Made by a program: the position numbers and the translations under genes. The notes beneath the pieces were generated by a model, which saw only the letters and a program-made list of their open reading frames with translations, had not been told where the DNA came from and searched no databases. Below, piece by piece: positions 36,187 through 47,649 of a stretch of DNA of 64,000 bases. The DNA is from Oikopleura dioica (taxonomy: Eukaryota > Chordata > Appendicularia > Copelata > Oikopleuridae), in contig OU015567.1 of NCBI GenBank assembly GCA_907165135.1, forward strand, positions 191,001 through 255,000, read 5' to 3'. The number at the start of each line of letters is the position of its first letter. Position 1 is the stretch's first letter.

Positions 36187-36990
36187 CAGTGAAACCCCAA
36201 CTTAAGGCCACTTTTTGGATGACAGCTAATTTGAAAAGTGGCCTACAGTTGGGTGATTCTCCATCTAAGTTGGATGACGCTAAAATTTTTCTATTTCTGG
36301 AGTAAGGGACTGAATCATGTGAATCAAAAATGAAAAGTGGAGGGTCTTATGAGAAATTTGTAAAGTATGAATTGTAAAAACTGAATGCGCTAATTGAATC
36401 AAACTTGAGGTTATTTTTTTATTCTCTTAAAAATAAATTTTGCCGCAAGCATGTCGCAAGAAGAAAAGAGAATCCACATGACACTGGCCGAGAAAAAAGA
36501 TATGCAGAGATTCTAGTGAAGACGCCGAAGAAGTGTGATGCAAAGAAGATTATCAATTGGCTATTTCGAAAGAAACATGATGGAAAAGACATTCCGACGC
36601 GGACATTTTCTCGGCTTTATGATCAGCGGTTCAAAATATTGGATTCTAAATCGAAACGAAGGTTTCAAATGTCTCAGCATTTCTTGGCGCTTCAAATTGA
36701 TGAAACACGAGCTGCAACTCCGATGGAGGTTGAAGAAGTACCACAACTTGTGGTCCACAAGTTCAAGTGAGAGAAGATGCCGACGCTGAAAAGCCATCGA
36801 CATCAAAATCGCCAAAGAAGCAGCAGAAGATAACGAGTTTTTATAAAAAGTGAATTAAAAAGCGATTTACTCACTGTGAATAAAAATTGAAAAAAGTGGC
36901 CCTAAGTTGGATTTTTTTCGGATGACAGATTTCGGGGATTTTTCAAAAAAGTGGCCTTAAGTTGCTCGGCCTTAAGTTGGGGTTTCACTG
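36187..36990. mobile_element. pogo/Tigger-like element with remnant DNA-binding frame
   Basis: 804 bp, TA on both sides, inverted ends CAGTGAAACCCCAACTTAAGG. Inner parts repeat the CTTAAGTTGG motif. Between 36450 and 36780 are fragments of a basic protein (MSQEEKRIH, TLAEKKD, then KKIINWLFRKKHDG in another frame) resembling the N-terminal helix-turn-helix of pogo transposases, broken by frameshifts and lacking the catalytic part. A related left end occurs at 46455-46500 (CAGTGAAACCCTTACC). Confidence 0.6.
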
Positions 36991-37473
36991 TATATTATGA
37001 CTAGTCGGGTGAGAATTAAAGGGTATTTAGAGGATATCGGCAAAAAGATTCGCGAAGATTTGTAAAAATTTCGTGCACTCCTTTACCAAATGTGACCAAA
37101 ATAAATAGCGAAATAATCAGAAAACTTGCCGAAATCAAGGGGTTTGGCCCATACGGCATCATTGATGCATCATCTCGACGCGAACAAATGCATCAACGAT
37201 GAAATTCTGCCGCGGATCTTTGATGAGTTCACTGCACTACATCGAGCGATAGATTTTTCGGGACCGAAATCAACGAGAACCGGATCGCAGAAATTTCAAG
37301 CTATGGTGAAGGTTGTTTTTGAAGAAAAATGATGAGTTTTGTTATAATTTTTCGCTGGAAAAGAACTGATGCGATATTGGTGCAGAAATTTGACAAAACT
37401 TCCTGGCTGGGGAGGAAAACATCTTCAAATTTGTAATAATTTTGTTTCAAAGCAGCACAGTCCAAGAGCCATG

Positions 37474-38143
37474 ATGATTTCAAAAAAAATTTCGCGGGCC
37501 CGGAAATCGTCAAAAAACTTCTTGTCTATTTTTGTAGAGCTCGTCGAGACGAGTCGAATGATATATAAAACTCCAGATAGTTTTAAGATTTTCCGCCAAA
37601 AAAGTGATAAGAAGGTGTCTTATCAAAAATTTTCTGACCAGCGCCGTTTCTGTTCTAGAAAAGCTCAGGTGATGCTTGACCCCGGAAAATGATGCTCATG
37701 GTCTGTTCTATTCCGGCAAAAAATTTCAGCTCGTCCTCACATATCCTGCTGTGCTTATCAGCGAAAATCAAAAAATTAGTGCATTTTGTTGTCGCTGCAC
37801 GTTCCTAGTTTCCGGCCCATTTACAGTCCCATTTTCCTTGGAAAATGAAATTTTACGATAAACTCGGCTGGGTATACGATGACGAGCTGAATTTTTTTGC
37901 CGGAATAGAACAGGCCATGAGGATCATTTTCCGGGGTCAAGCATCACCCCAGCTTTTCTAGAACAAAAACGGCGCCGGTCAGAAAATTTTTGATAAGACA
38001 CCTTCTTATCACTTTTTTTGGCGGAAAATTTTATAACTATCAGGAGTTTTATATATCATTCGACTCGTCTCGACGAGCTCTACAAAACTAGACAAGAAGT
38101 TTTTTGACGATTTCCGGGCCCGCGAAATTTTTTTTAAAATCAT
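37474..38143. mobile_element. 670-bp foldback element
   Basis: Two arms of about 260 bp are near-perfect inverted copies (left starts ATGATTTC, right ends AAAATCAT; inner words CGGGCCCGGAAATCGTC and GCTCGTCGAGACGAG). A 5-bp direct repeat CCATG flanks it (37469-37473, 38144-38148). A solitary arm lies at about 39606-39830 next to the K2 gene. The frames inside are by-products of the arms. Confidence 0.7.
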
Positions 38144-38524
38144 CCATGCTGAAAGTTTGGTTCTTTTTTGTATATTTTTTATTTCGAAAAGCAGTATTTA
38201 TGCATCAACCGTGTTGTTTTCTGTTATTCTGCAAAAAAGCGAGTAAGCTATTTTTTAATTTCGGCGGGGCAGAAATAAATATTTATCCGTCGAATCTGCT
38301 TGTGCTCTTTTGGTGAGTGCTGCTCAAATCAAGTAAAACAGGCTTTTTTCGACTAATTAAAATAAATTCTAGCGTTGTTTGATGCTTCCATTTCACTTCA
38401 AGAATTTGATTAAAAATATATTAAAAAACAAACTTCGTAATTATTATTATTTTCGATTCTTTTGAAGCTCAGTTCTTTTTATTTAAAACAGGTACGCAAG
38501 AAACAGATGAAAGCGAGTAGATAT

Positions 38525-39598
38525 TTAAGCGCAGAATCCTGCGGAGACTGGAAACAAGACTGGCACAACTTGGCTATTGCTATGAGTGCCAATTATTTCG
38601 GAGCTTTTTATTTCGTCTCCCTCCATGTCGATTCTTTCAAGAGAGTGATTTGGTTCTCCATAACCGGGGATCAGGAAAATCGAATCGTTGATTTTTAGAG
38701 ACGAATGCACGTACATAGCCTTAGAACACATTAAAAATCGAATAAATAAAAGCAAATCAAAACTTCAACGAACTCATCAATCCATCAAGTGATGAATAAT
38801 AAACTTACGCTTTTCAAAGTTCCAGTTCGCGACCAGGAGTCGTTTGAGAGAAGCCAGACATGATCCAATATAACATTTCCATCAGTCCAGCCACCAAGCA
38901 TGAGTAGATTTCCGCTTTCAAGCCCGACCAAGACATGACCCCAAAAACGACCACTAAAAATAACTTCGATGATAAAAAATAACTCATTTTACCTTATTGG
39001 TGGATCTCCAATCACCCTCCATTCATTGTTTGTTAGTGTTTCCCCTTTTTCCGTGTCGTAACTAGAACCAACAGTGGTCGGTTGATTTTTATACATCCCA
39101 AGTTTTCCAAATGCATGCCCGTAATTCGAGGAGGTCGCGGACGTTGAACTCGATCCATCATAAATTTCGCAGTGGTTCTTATTTTCACCATTAGCGAAGC
39201 AGATCAAGACTGAAATTTTTATTTTTCATCGGATATTTAAAATTTATAATATGAAAAAATTTGCTCATTTACCTCGCGAATTGCCGTCAATAGAAAGAGC
39301 AGCGCTTCCGTTGTCTATGTCATTCAAAAGCTTCGCCGATTTTTCTCCAAAAGCGCAATTTTCAAGAACAGCAATCTGAAATTCAAATTTTCATAAAAAT
39401 AACAAGTAATTATCAAACCTTTCTTTTGTCCGATATTCCACCAAAGATATAAAGTTTATTTCCAATGAGCGCATGCTGAGCATCTTTAGGATAATTCCCA
39501 ACTGGAGCTGTGATTTTTGCAGAGACTTTTGAATTTCCTTCTCGAGAAATCACATATGCGTCCAAGACCGAGTTACGAAGAACGAGAATGGAATTTCT
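38525..39598 (-). CDS. kelch-like protein K2, 5' end missing
   Basis: Five GT-AG exons: 39419-39598, 39273-39375, 38993-39209, 38809-38953, 38525-38719, all phases consistent. Kelch-type segments: ALIGNKLYIFGGIS, GNLLMLGGWTDGN and DSIFLIPGYGEPNH. A Cys pair (CFANGENKNHC) and predicted disulphides suggest an extracellular protein. The gene opens at an acceptor: exon 1 reads from RNSILVLRNS. Directly upstream a solitary foldback arm (39606-39830) replaces any further exon, so the 5' part may be lost or displaced. Exon structure matches K1. Confidence 0.7.
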
Positions 39599-39605
39599 CT
39601 GAACA

Positions 39606-39830
39606 AAAAATTTCTTGTCTAGTTTTGTAGAGCTCGTCGAGACAAGTCGAATGATATATCAAACTCATTTTAGTTTATAGATTTTCCGCCAAAAAAGTGA
39701 TAAGAAGGTGTCTTATCAAAAATTTTCTGACCGGCGCCGTTTTTGGTCTAGAAAAGCTGAGGTCATGCTTGACACTGGAAAATCATCCTTATGATCTGTT
39801 CTACTGCTGCAAGAAAAATAAGGATAAGAT
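39606..39830. repeat. solitary foldback arm
   Basis: Single copy of the arm seen at 37474-38143 (shared GTAGAGCTCGTCGAGAC, CCGCCAAAAAAGTGATAAG, GAAAAGCTGAGGT). It abuts the first visible exon of K2. Confidence 0.65.
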
Positions 39831-40084
39831 AATAAAAATCTCTTCTGATAAATTTATACCAGCTAGTATTTTTTAGCGCACAAAATTTTTCCCTGTGAGT
39901 GCACGGCGCTCCGAACTCGGGGCAACCCCTTTTTCTGTTCTAGCGCAAAATAAATTAAAAAATTATTTTGACTAATTAGTTTCGAACGGTCAGGTCCATT
40001 ATAGACTATAATAAAGGCTATAAATTATAGCCTATAATTTATAGCCTAATATAATTTATAGTTGACAGCTTTCCCTGCGCGGAG

Positions 40085-40700
40085 AGACTTCTCTGCGCAA
40101 GGACGAAAGTATCTTCTCCCGTAACGAAGATCGCTTGCTCCCTCCTTGAAACCCTTTCTCCCTGTGCACGGGGAGGGGCTCGAAACAATTCTGCATGCAG
40201 AACTATTCTGCAAAAAATAGAACTATTCTGCAGAAAATGGAACTATTCTGCGTTTCGCAGAACTATTCTGCCGAATGCAGAACTATTCTGCAAATGTAGA
40301 ACTATTCTGCAAAATACAGAACTATTCTGCACAGATGCAGAACTATTCTGCGAAAAGCAGAACTATTCTATAAATCCAGAACTATTCTGCATTTCGTGAA
40401 TTAAGCACGCGACAGGCCTACGGCCCTTACGCGTGCATTTTCTGGTAGGAAACTCATTGGGTTGGCAGGGGCAGTCTTTCTCTACCGCTGGGACTCCAAT
40501 ATTTCGGTCAATTGAGTCTTTTGGTGTTTTTGTGCTAATATCCGTTTTGGCGGGTGCAGAACTATTCTTCGAAAAATGCAGAACTATTCTGCATGCAGAA
40601 TTATTTCGATCGAATAAGGGCGATATTTGATCGAAACAATTCTGCATTTTGCAGAATAGTTCTGCATGCAGAATTGTTTCGATCGTTTCCCTGTGCACGA
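40085..40700. repeat. iterated GCAGAACTATTCTGC palindromes
   Basis: From about 40190 to 40395 the palindrome-like unit GCAGAACTATTCTGC recurs about nine times with 5-10 base spacers of different sequence. Further units, some in the form AACAATTCTGCA, occur at 40555-40685, and weaker ones at 41725 and 42145-42190. The whole has imperfect inverted symmetry around CGATCGAAACAATTCTGC. I infer a foldback transposon with subterminal repeats; no target duplication was fixed. Confidence 0.55.
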
Positions 40701-41102
40701 GCTTTTTACGCACGTAAATATGCATTCTTCCTACGTAACTCTCTCTCTCCTGACGCAACTGTCATACTTCCGTTCGGACAAAGCTCTGTCCGTACGCACA
40801 GAATTAGTACATAGTATATAAGTCGTTTTAGATTTTAGTATATAAGTCGCTCTGCTTCGCAACTCGACACTTACCTTCATGATAGATCTGACCGTCCGAA
40901 ATTTGTCGAAATTAATTTATACGACCAATTTATTTTCAGATAAATAATTATCCTCGATCTTAGAAAGAGTTCGACGGGGTGACGGCGGGTTTTTGGCAAA
41001 GATCAGCCCGGCAAAAACTATCCGCTATTTATCATAATAGTGATTTTCCAAAGATCCTTTTATATTGGAAATTTTGAAGTCAAGATTGGGTTACACTTAG
41101 TT

Positions 41103-44100
41103 CTATTTTTTCTTGTTCTTCTATTTCAAAGGAAAAATTATTGAAATTATTATATTACGGAAAACCAGTGTATTAAAAAATTTTCAAAACATTTGTAAAC
41201 TTACCGGGCCACTATCCTCATCTGATGCAGAGCAATCAGCAAGGCAATTTGGGTCATCCGCCTTGCAAAAGTCGATCTAAAGAAAACTCGTAAAGCAACT
41301 GTAAAAATGAAAAAAAAACTTACGTTGCATGATATCGTCATCTTTGCCGAATCTGCGCTCTGGGGAAATATAAAAATTGTGAAGGAGAATTTCAAATCAG
41401 ATGTTGTTTTTTCTCCCCAGACGAAATTCAGTCCATTTTCGAGGGGACACTTATCTTCAACAAGAGCGAGACTGGTATCAGTCAAAGCCTCATCTTCTAC
41501 TGTGCATGTTTTAACGACGAAGCTGGTGTCCGGAATTGAAGCTGGGGCTTTTATCTTTCAAGAGTTACTCACTTTTCCCGAAGTTTTATGACCTATCTCG
41601 AGCACGAGCATATTTTTAGAGCTTGTCTTGATTGAAAGACATTGTAAATAGACATTTTGAAAAAAAAATTATTTTTATCTGGCTGTTTAATGATAGTCAC
41701 TGATAGTAAGGGAAACTTTCGAGATGATTCTGCATGCAGAAAAGTTAAGCATATAAGAAAAAATAATCTTTTAACGAAGGAAGCGCGAGAGTAGAGAAAG
41801 TTGGCAACCTTCAGAAATGAGTTCCCTACCAGAATTTGCGCGAAGGGGCCGTTTGTCACTAGATAAAGATCGTTTTTCCGGCACTATGTAGAATGCCGAT
41901 GAAAGATGGGGTTGCCCTGGACTTGAGCCCGAATTAGCGACACCATGTGTGCGTGTTTCGCTTTTTCATTAAGCGGAGGAACCCGCCAGGTGGAAGACTT
42001 CGCTTTTACGAAAAGAACATCCTCTCACTGAACTAATGAATTTTTGGATTTTTTCAGGTGAGCCCCTAAATTTAAAAATCAATATATGGAGATAATCTTT
42101 TTTTTTCCGGGCAATACTTAACTTTCATCGGTAGTTCTATATTTTGCAGAATTCTTTATTTGCAGAATTGTTCTGCATTCTGCAGAAAATTTTTGCGGAA
42201 CGGGGGGAGTTCTTATGAAAAAATTTGCTAAAATTGTTATTCATAGTGCATTATTGAAGAAATTTTTGCTGTTTTTATCAATTTTACGTTGAAAAGGAAA
42301 AATCATTTTCAAATGAACCCCTTAAGGATATAAGCTATGAATTTGAACTTTCGTAGCGCCTAAATGCGACATAGGATCATTTTCATTTCAAAAGCAGTCC
42401 TACCTAAAATTGCACGTAGAACTCAAATCTGGAACTTTTGAAAAAAATTTATGGAAAATTTTCTCTCTAGAGCGATTTCAAATCTTACGCTCTCGATTGC
42501 TCGAAATTTTTCCACTAAATCGGTCGAGTTTTTTCGATAAATAACTTCTCTTAACCCTTATCTACGAAATTGACGGATCAGTTTTCGATAATTCCGACCG
42601 AAACCGATTTTCGAGCCATTTACATGAGGCTTACCCAGCGTGTGAATAGTGTAAAAGCGGCGCGCTGGGCGCTCGCTCTCTCAACTCCTCTTTTCCGTGA
42701 GAGTGGCGCGGTTGAGCGTAGCGCTTTGATTGGTTGCCCGCGACAAAGCACAAAAAGAAGAAAAACTCGAGCAAGAAAGAGGAAAACGCTAGAATGAAAA
42801 TTTGAGAGAGTTTGGAAATAAAAGCCCGTCAATTTTCTAGCTTAACATCATCAAAATAAAAGAAACGGTTTAATTTTAGCGATTCAATGGAAAAATTCGA
42901 GCAATCGAGAGCGTAAGATTTGAAATCGCTCTAGAGAGAAAATTTTCCAAAAATTTTTTTTCAAAAGTTCCAGATTTGAGTTCTAAGTGCAATTTTAGGT
43001 AGGACTGCTTTTGAAATGAAAATGATTCTACGTCGCATTTAGGCGCTACGAAAATTCAAATTCATAGCTTATATCCTTAACCCGTTGCCGAGCGCGTAGC
43101 ATTTAGGATGCTACAACCTGCCCCAGGGCTCGAAATCCAGCTTACTATTGGCGTAGATGGCTTTTATACACTTCGCGCTCGGCAACGGGTTAATATATCT
43201 TTATTTTTTCTTCTGATGCCCTCGATATCAACCTAAGCTATATTGAGAGTTTTTAAAAATTTTTGATTGTTGAGGTCATCTCAGAAATATCGATGTTTGA
43301 AACTTGAACGTATTGTTGCGACACCCTTAAGAAGCGCACGAGCGTGCATTTTCTTCTAGTCCCCTAGACCAACTATCGGGCTACCCAAAAGCAAAAAGTT
43401 TTCGGAAATCTTAAGGGGATCACCTCGAAATCACTGTTTGAAAAAGTTATTCCCACATGACAAAGGAGGATAGGAGCACATTAAATAAATAATTTTCCAT
43501 CAAGTCCCCACTTATTATGAGTAGAATCTTTGATCAAATATTTTTATAGTTAGAACTCAAGGGCTGTCCATAAAGAGTGCTTCCGACTTGTAATTTCATC
43601 GTAGTAAAATCGACTTCGTTTTCATATTTTGAGGTATCATAGAAAGAAATCGGAACATCGAACTCGATGAGCTCATTATTAACATCGCCAGCATTGAACG
43701 TGAGAGAAGTAACAGCGTTGCTTTGGTCGGGTTGCTATTGCCATCAGAAAAAGTAGGGCAAAAAGATAACTGGAAGTTCAATTTGAGCAACTTTCTTTCG
43801 CAAATTTTTTTTTGGTTCAATTTTGTCAAAAAATAAATTATCAAAAAGTGAGTAGTCTTATATAGTCTATTGTATTATATTATATAATTTTATATATATA
43901 GAGAGGCATAACGCACAGAAAAATCAATTTTTTCCCTGTAATAGATACAAGTTTGAAAATTTGGGAGCAACTAAAACACCAAAAATGAAATTTTTGAAAT
44001 TTTTTTTGTTGAAATGTTGTCAGAGCACAAAAATCTATCTGATAGGTGAAAATTCGCTTCTTAAGGACCCCCCCCCCCGTCAACAATTTTCGAAAAATCA

Positions 44101-45792
44101 AATTTCGAAATTTTTTTAATTTTGACCCCGGAAATGGATTCTACGGGTCAAAAAACGATTTTGAGGCTTTTTTTGGGGTCTATCTCGACTCTAACATCCT
44201 CAAAATCGCGATTGAAAATTGGACTTTTTCACGAAAAATGATGAAAATGGCCTATTTTTGCTAGAAAATCAGGTTTTTCTTGGTCAAAAATTGCTCCGAA
44301 CAAGTTAATATGATGTTTTAAACTTCCAGGAATACTCAGAAGCCAAAATATGGCTGTTTTAAAATTTTCGATTTTTTGAGGAAAATTGTTGACGGGGGTC
44401 CTTAAGACTTACAGATAAAAAGTCGATTTTTGTGCGTTATGCCTATATATAGATAATATAGAATTTTAATATATTATTTACTATAAATATAATATAATGA
44501 TATAATATTACATTATATTATATATTAATTTGGGGTTAAACCAATTTACGGAAAATTTAATTTTGGAGGGATTAATTTAGAACCGATTAGTGTGGATAGA
44601 ATAATTTAGAATCAATTAGTATGTCTAGAATAAAAAAGAACCAATTAGTGATGATGGAATAATTAAGAATCAATTAGTGTGTCTAGAATAAAAAAGAAAC
44701 GATTAGTGTGTCTAGAATAATAGAGAACCATTAAGTCCTTGGTTTAGTCCTTAATTTGGGTCTAAACCAATTTTCGGAAAATTTAATTTTGGAGAAATGA
44801 ATTCTGAAACGATTAATTTAGGAAAAATGAACTTTTTTGATTAATTTTTAAAAAATAATCTAGGACCGGTTAATATTGGAAATCCAAATCTCCAAAAATC
44901 ATTTTTGGATGACCAATAAGATTGCCGTATTTGGCCTACCGGCCAATCAAAACCCTGTCTATAAAATCACTTCCAAAATTAGTTCTTCCAAAATAAGTCG
45001 TTTCAAAATAGTTTCATCCCCACTATTTGTTTCTCAATTATTCTATCCCCACTAATTGTTTCTCTACTAACTTCTCCAACACTAAACTTTCCGAAAATTG
45101 GTTATACCCTTAATTTGTATAATATGTATAATTTATATATTTATAGACTAATAAAAGATCATCTAACAATAAGATACCAAAAAAACAAGCGAAAATCAAG
45201 GCTTCATGCCTTGATGGATTCAGAACCCTTTCCTTGCAGTAAAAATGCTCCTTGCAGTTGCTGAATTCTTGTAATTGCAAGAATAGCTGATTTTCGCACT
45301 TCGTCCAAAAACGATTCCATTTTTGACTGCACTTCCTATATGAAGCGCATTCTCCACGATAAAACGCTCGTCGTTTTGAAAGGCTACTGTTGCACCACAA
45401 CCGCCGACGGTCGAGCTTACGATTTCCCATTTATCATCATCTCCATCGACTGCAAGACAGTTCTCATCATTAAGGTGGATTGCGGCTTTAGCAACGTCGG
45501 GGACAACGCATTTGTCGATCAAAATCGAGACGCCTTCGGACGAGCATGTGACTGTTGCTTTTCCGGGAGAAATAACGCAATCTTTTTTGTTGCTTTCTTA
45601 GAAATTTTTAAAGTAAAAATACATATCCGCGTCTATATCTACATGATAAGAAACTTACTAAGCTCCCAACAAGGTGGGCAAGAGCATATCCCGTCGTTGC
45701 AAAAATGAGAACAGCCTCCATTTAGCAGCTTAAAGCAGCTTGGCGCCTCGGGTATAAATTGACATTCGACAAACGCCGCAAATATGAGTATT
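41103..45792 (-). CDS. secreted ZP-domain protein with an EGF-like module
   Basis: Likely an extracellular matrix or egg-coat protein that polymerises through its ZP domain. Exons: 45659-45792, about 45238-45596, 43557-43734, 41324-41547, 41205-41276, 41103-41120; phases agree. Exon 1 ends a signal-like stretch (ILIFAAFVECQ) and encodes an EGF-like module (CFKLLNGGCSHFC...CSCPPC). Exon 2 is the ZP-N half (TVTCSSEG, CLAVDGDDD, GGCGATVAF, ISYSCNY). Exons 3-5 are ZP-C (KLQVGSTLYG, VEDKCPLENGL, MTISCN, CKADDPNC). The short last exon ends KNKKK. Intron 2 seems to start with GC (ACT then gcaagg, at 45237 or 45255). Introns 2 and 3 contain TTAA elements. No start Met was found and no furin site or membrane anchor is visible. 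Confidence 0.75.
42322..43080. mobile_element. TTAA foldback element in a ZP-gene intron
   Basis: 759 bp with arms of about 200 bp: left TTAAGGATATAAGCTATGAA, right the inverse ending ...GCTTATATCCTTAA. The short middle is host-unlike with GCGCGCTGGGCGC. No protein encoded. Confidence 0.75.
43077..43193. mobile_element. 117-bp TTAA hairpin element
   Basis: Ends TTAACCCGTTGCCGAGCGCG and CGCGCTCGGCAACGGGTTAA. Its left TTAA is the right TTAA of the preceding element. Confidence 0.7.
44061..44405. mobile_element. TTAA-type MITE in a ZP-gene intron
   Basis: Left TTAAGGACCCCCCCCCCCCG followed by TCAACAATTTTCG; right CGAAAATTGTTGACGGGGGTCCTTAA in inverse. 345 bp; the cleanest member of the family also seen at 2.7, 12.4 and 26.5 kb. 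Confidence 0.8.
44528..45108. repeat. inverted-repeat element with ~34-bp tandem units
   Basis: Ends GGGGTTAAACCAATTTACGG and CCGAAAATTGGTTATACCC are inverted. Inside, 44575-44740 repeats units of the form GAACCAATTAGTGTGTCTAG with variation, and the right half contains inverted versions (CCCCACTAATTGTTTCT). No coding content. Confidence 0.55.
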
Positions 45793-47640
45793 CTTATTTT
45801 TGTTAAAAACCTTTTTTAAATATATATGTAAATTATTTCCATTTTTCGCTACCTTAAAGTCATAGACAACTTATTTACTAATCAAATCACAATCAATAAA
45901 ACTCATATGGATGTGGTTCATCTTTGGAATCCCCGGAATCGTCAACTTTACGTTGTAAAAATATATAAGACAGATCTTTAAATCTAGGCCTGAAGGACAC
46001 TCTCACTATTTACAAACAACGTATATTTTGGATTCTATTTATTTAATCTGTATACAAAAATTTATCTTCCCATTTTAATTCTAGCGTAGGAAGTGTGGGG
46101 CGGTTTGGCGAAAATGCGAATTCCAAAGTTTTCAAAAAAGGCCCCTACGTTTTTTTTATCAACGTCATTTAACGATAGAGTTAATTATTAGCTCTAAATT
46201 AATCACTTAATTAAAGCTCAAAGTAAGCCTGAGCAATAACTATACCCATAATGAAGCATTTCGCGGAAAATCGTGCAGGTCATTATCATTAGTTCTATCG
46301 GTAAGGATTTTCAAAGGGCTTCATTTGTTATTGAAAAGATTTTTTCGATAGAAATTATCAGGGGGTTTTGGCGCTAGAGAGCCTCCAAGAAACACCAATT
46401 GTCAAAAATCGTGATTTTGCGTCATTTTTGAACACGATTTTTTCTATGAAAATACAGTGAAACCCTTACCTAAGGCCCAGCAACTTAAGGCCCCTTTTTA
46501 AAAAAAATAAATTTTTGTTTACAGATTAAATAAATAAAATCCAAAATATACGTTGTTTGTAAATAATGAGAGTGTCCTTCAGGCCTAGATTTAAAGATCT
46601 ATCTTAGATCTTACTATTGACAAGAGCTTTTTAAAAAATTCCTTCATTTTTGCCATGTAAAGACCCCTCAAAATTGGCATCTCGGACTGTTTTTATGTAC
46701 GTAAAATGATTTTTAAAAAATGTAATTCGTTGTTGTTATGAGCGCCGGTCAAAAATGCCTAATTTCGGATAAATCGTTGAGGACCCTCTCAAGGTTTGTT
46801 ACCTAATGATTCTGTTGAATTATTTTATGTGGCATCCCAATGAGCAATAAGTCTAGGACTTTCTATTGAACTATCTCTTTTAGATAAATTTCAGTTTTTT
46901 AATTCCAACTTACTAAATAAATATCTGAATTCTGATCTGCCGAAAAAAATTATTTTTAATTAAACATATCAAATTTTTATAATCGTAGAAAATAAATATG
47001 TCTTGAATAAATTTTTAACCGGAATCTGAATATTTTCTTCATCAATCTCTTGCTGCCTTGCTCAAAAATGCTAAACGTTCTTTTTAATTTAATGCTCTTT
47101 TGGTGGTGGTGTACGGGCTGTCAAGCAAGTTAACTTTTCAAACCTCGGGCGATTTAAATAAAGCGAATTTTGTTAAGAAGCTCGCTGAGTGAGTGGCGCT
47201 CGAGAGCTTTTCCTCTGAAAACTGATAAAAGTTCATTTCTTCTTCTATAAAAAGTCTTACACGTTGCTTAAGAACTTGAAGTGTACAGAAGAGCCCGTCG
47301 AATTATTGAGATTTTTGACTTTCAATCGACTAATTTGTTAAGATTTATGAATGCTCAAGGGGCTTCGTGATAAGGCATTTCGAGAAAAGGTTTCGAAAAA
47401 GATTAATGTTTATTTTAATGACAGAAAAAACGAGGCGGAAATCGAAGTCAAAAATGACCGAGTCAAGATAAAGGGGAAACTAAGGTTGTATTTTTGTGAT
47501 TTCATAAATTTTCTGAAAAGAGACCATCTTCGAACATCATTCGCTGAATTGTTTGTATCATCTCGAAAGCATGAACATAAATTCCGTCTATAAAAATTTA
47601 AGAAAAATAATTTTTCAGTAAATATAAAAAGGACCTAAAA
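45793..47640. other. intergenic with one inverted repeat
   Basis: Arms of about 90 bp at 45970-46055 and 46515-46607 are inverted copies (shared CTAGGCCTGAAGGACACTCT). A pogo-like terminal repeat sits at 46455-46500. A basic frame at 47351-47593 (MLKGLRDKAFREK...) has no in-frame acceptor or homology that I recognise, so I do not call it. Confidence 0.5.
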
Positions 47641-47649
47641 ATACCTTTT

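Larger units (their letters stand above)
34119..38524. other. long repeat-dominated interval
   Basis: Contains the TTAA element 34289-34956 (TTAAGGGGGTGGTAGTCGAG ... CTCGACCACCACCCCCTTAA); an inverted pair AACCTTACCCCGCCA/TGGCGGGGTAAGGTT at about 35032 and 35506; two telomere-like TTAGGG units at 35175-35190; a 94-bp TA-flanked hairpin element (35647-35740, CAGTGGTGTGAGGAGTTTC ends); the pogo-like element 36187-36990; and the foldback 37474-38143. No host exon was recognised. Confidence 0.6.

Noticed and set aside
42570-42797. Open frame with RESGAVERSALIGC
   Set aside because: It sits in the middle of a TTAA foldback element and reads equally on both strands; no protein similarity is apparent.
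47351-47593. Basic 80-codon open frame (MLKGLRDKAFREK...)
   Set aside because: A stop lies directly before the ATG in frame, no homologue is recognised and the minus strand shows an equally weak alternative, so it is not called.
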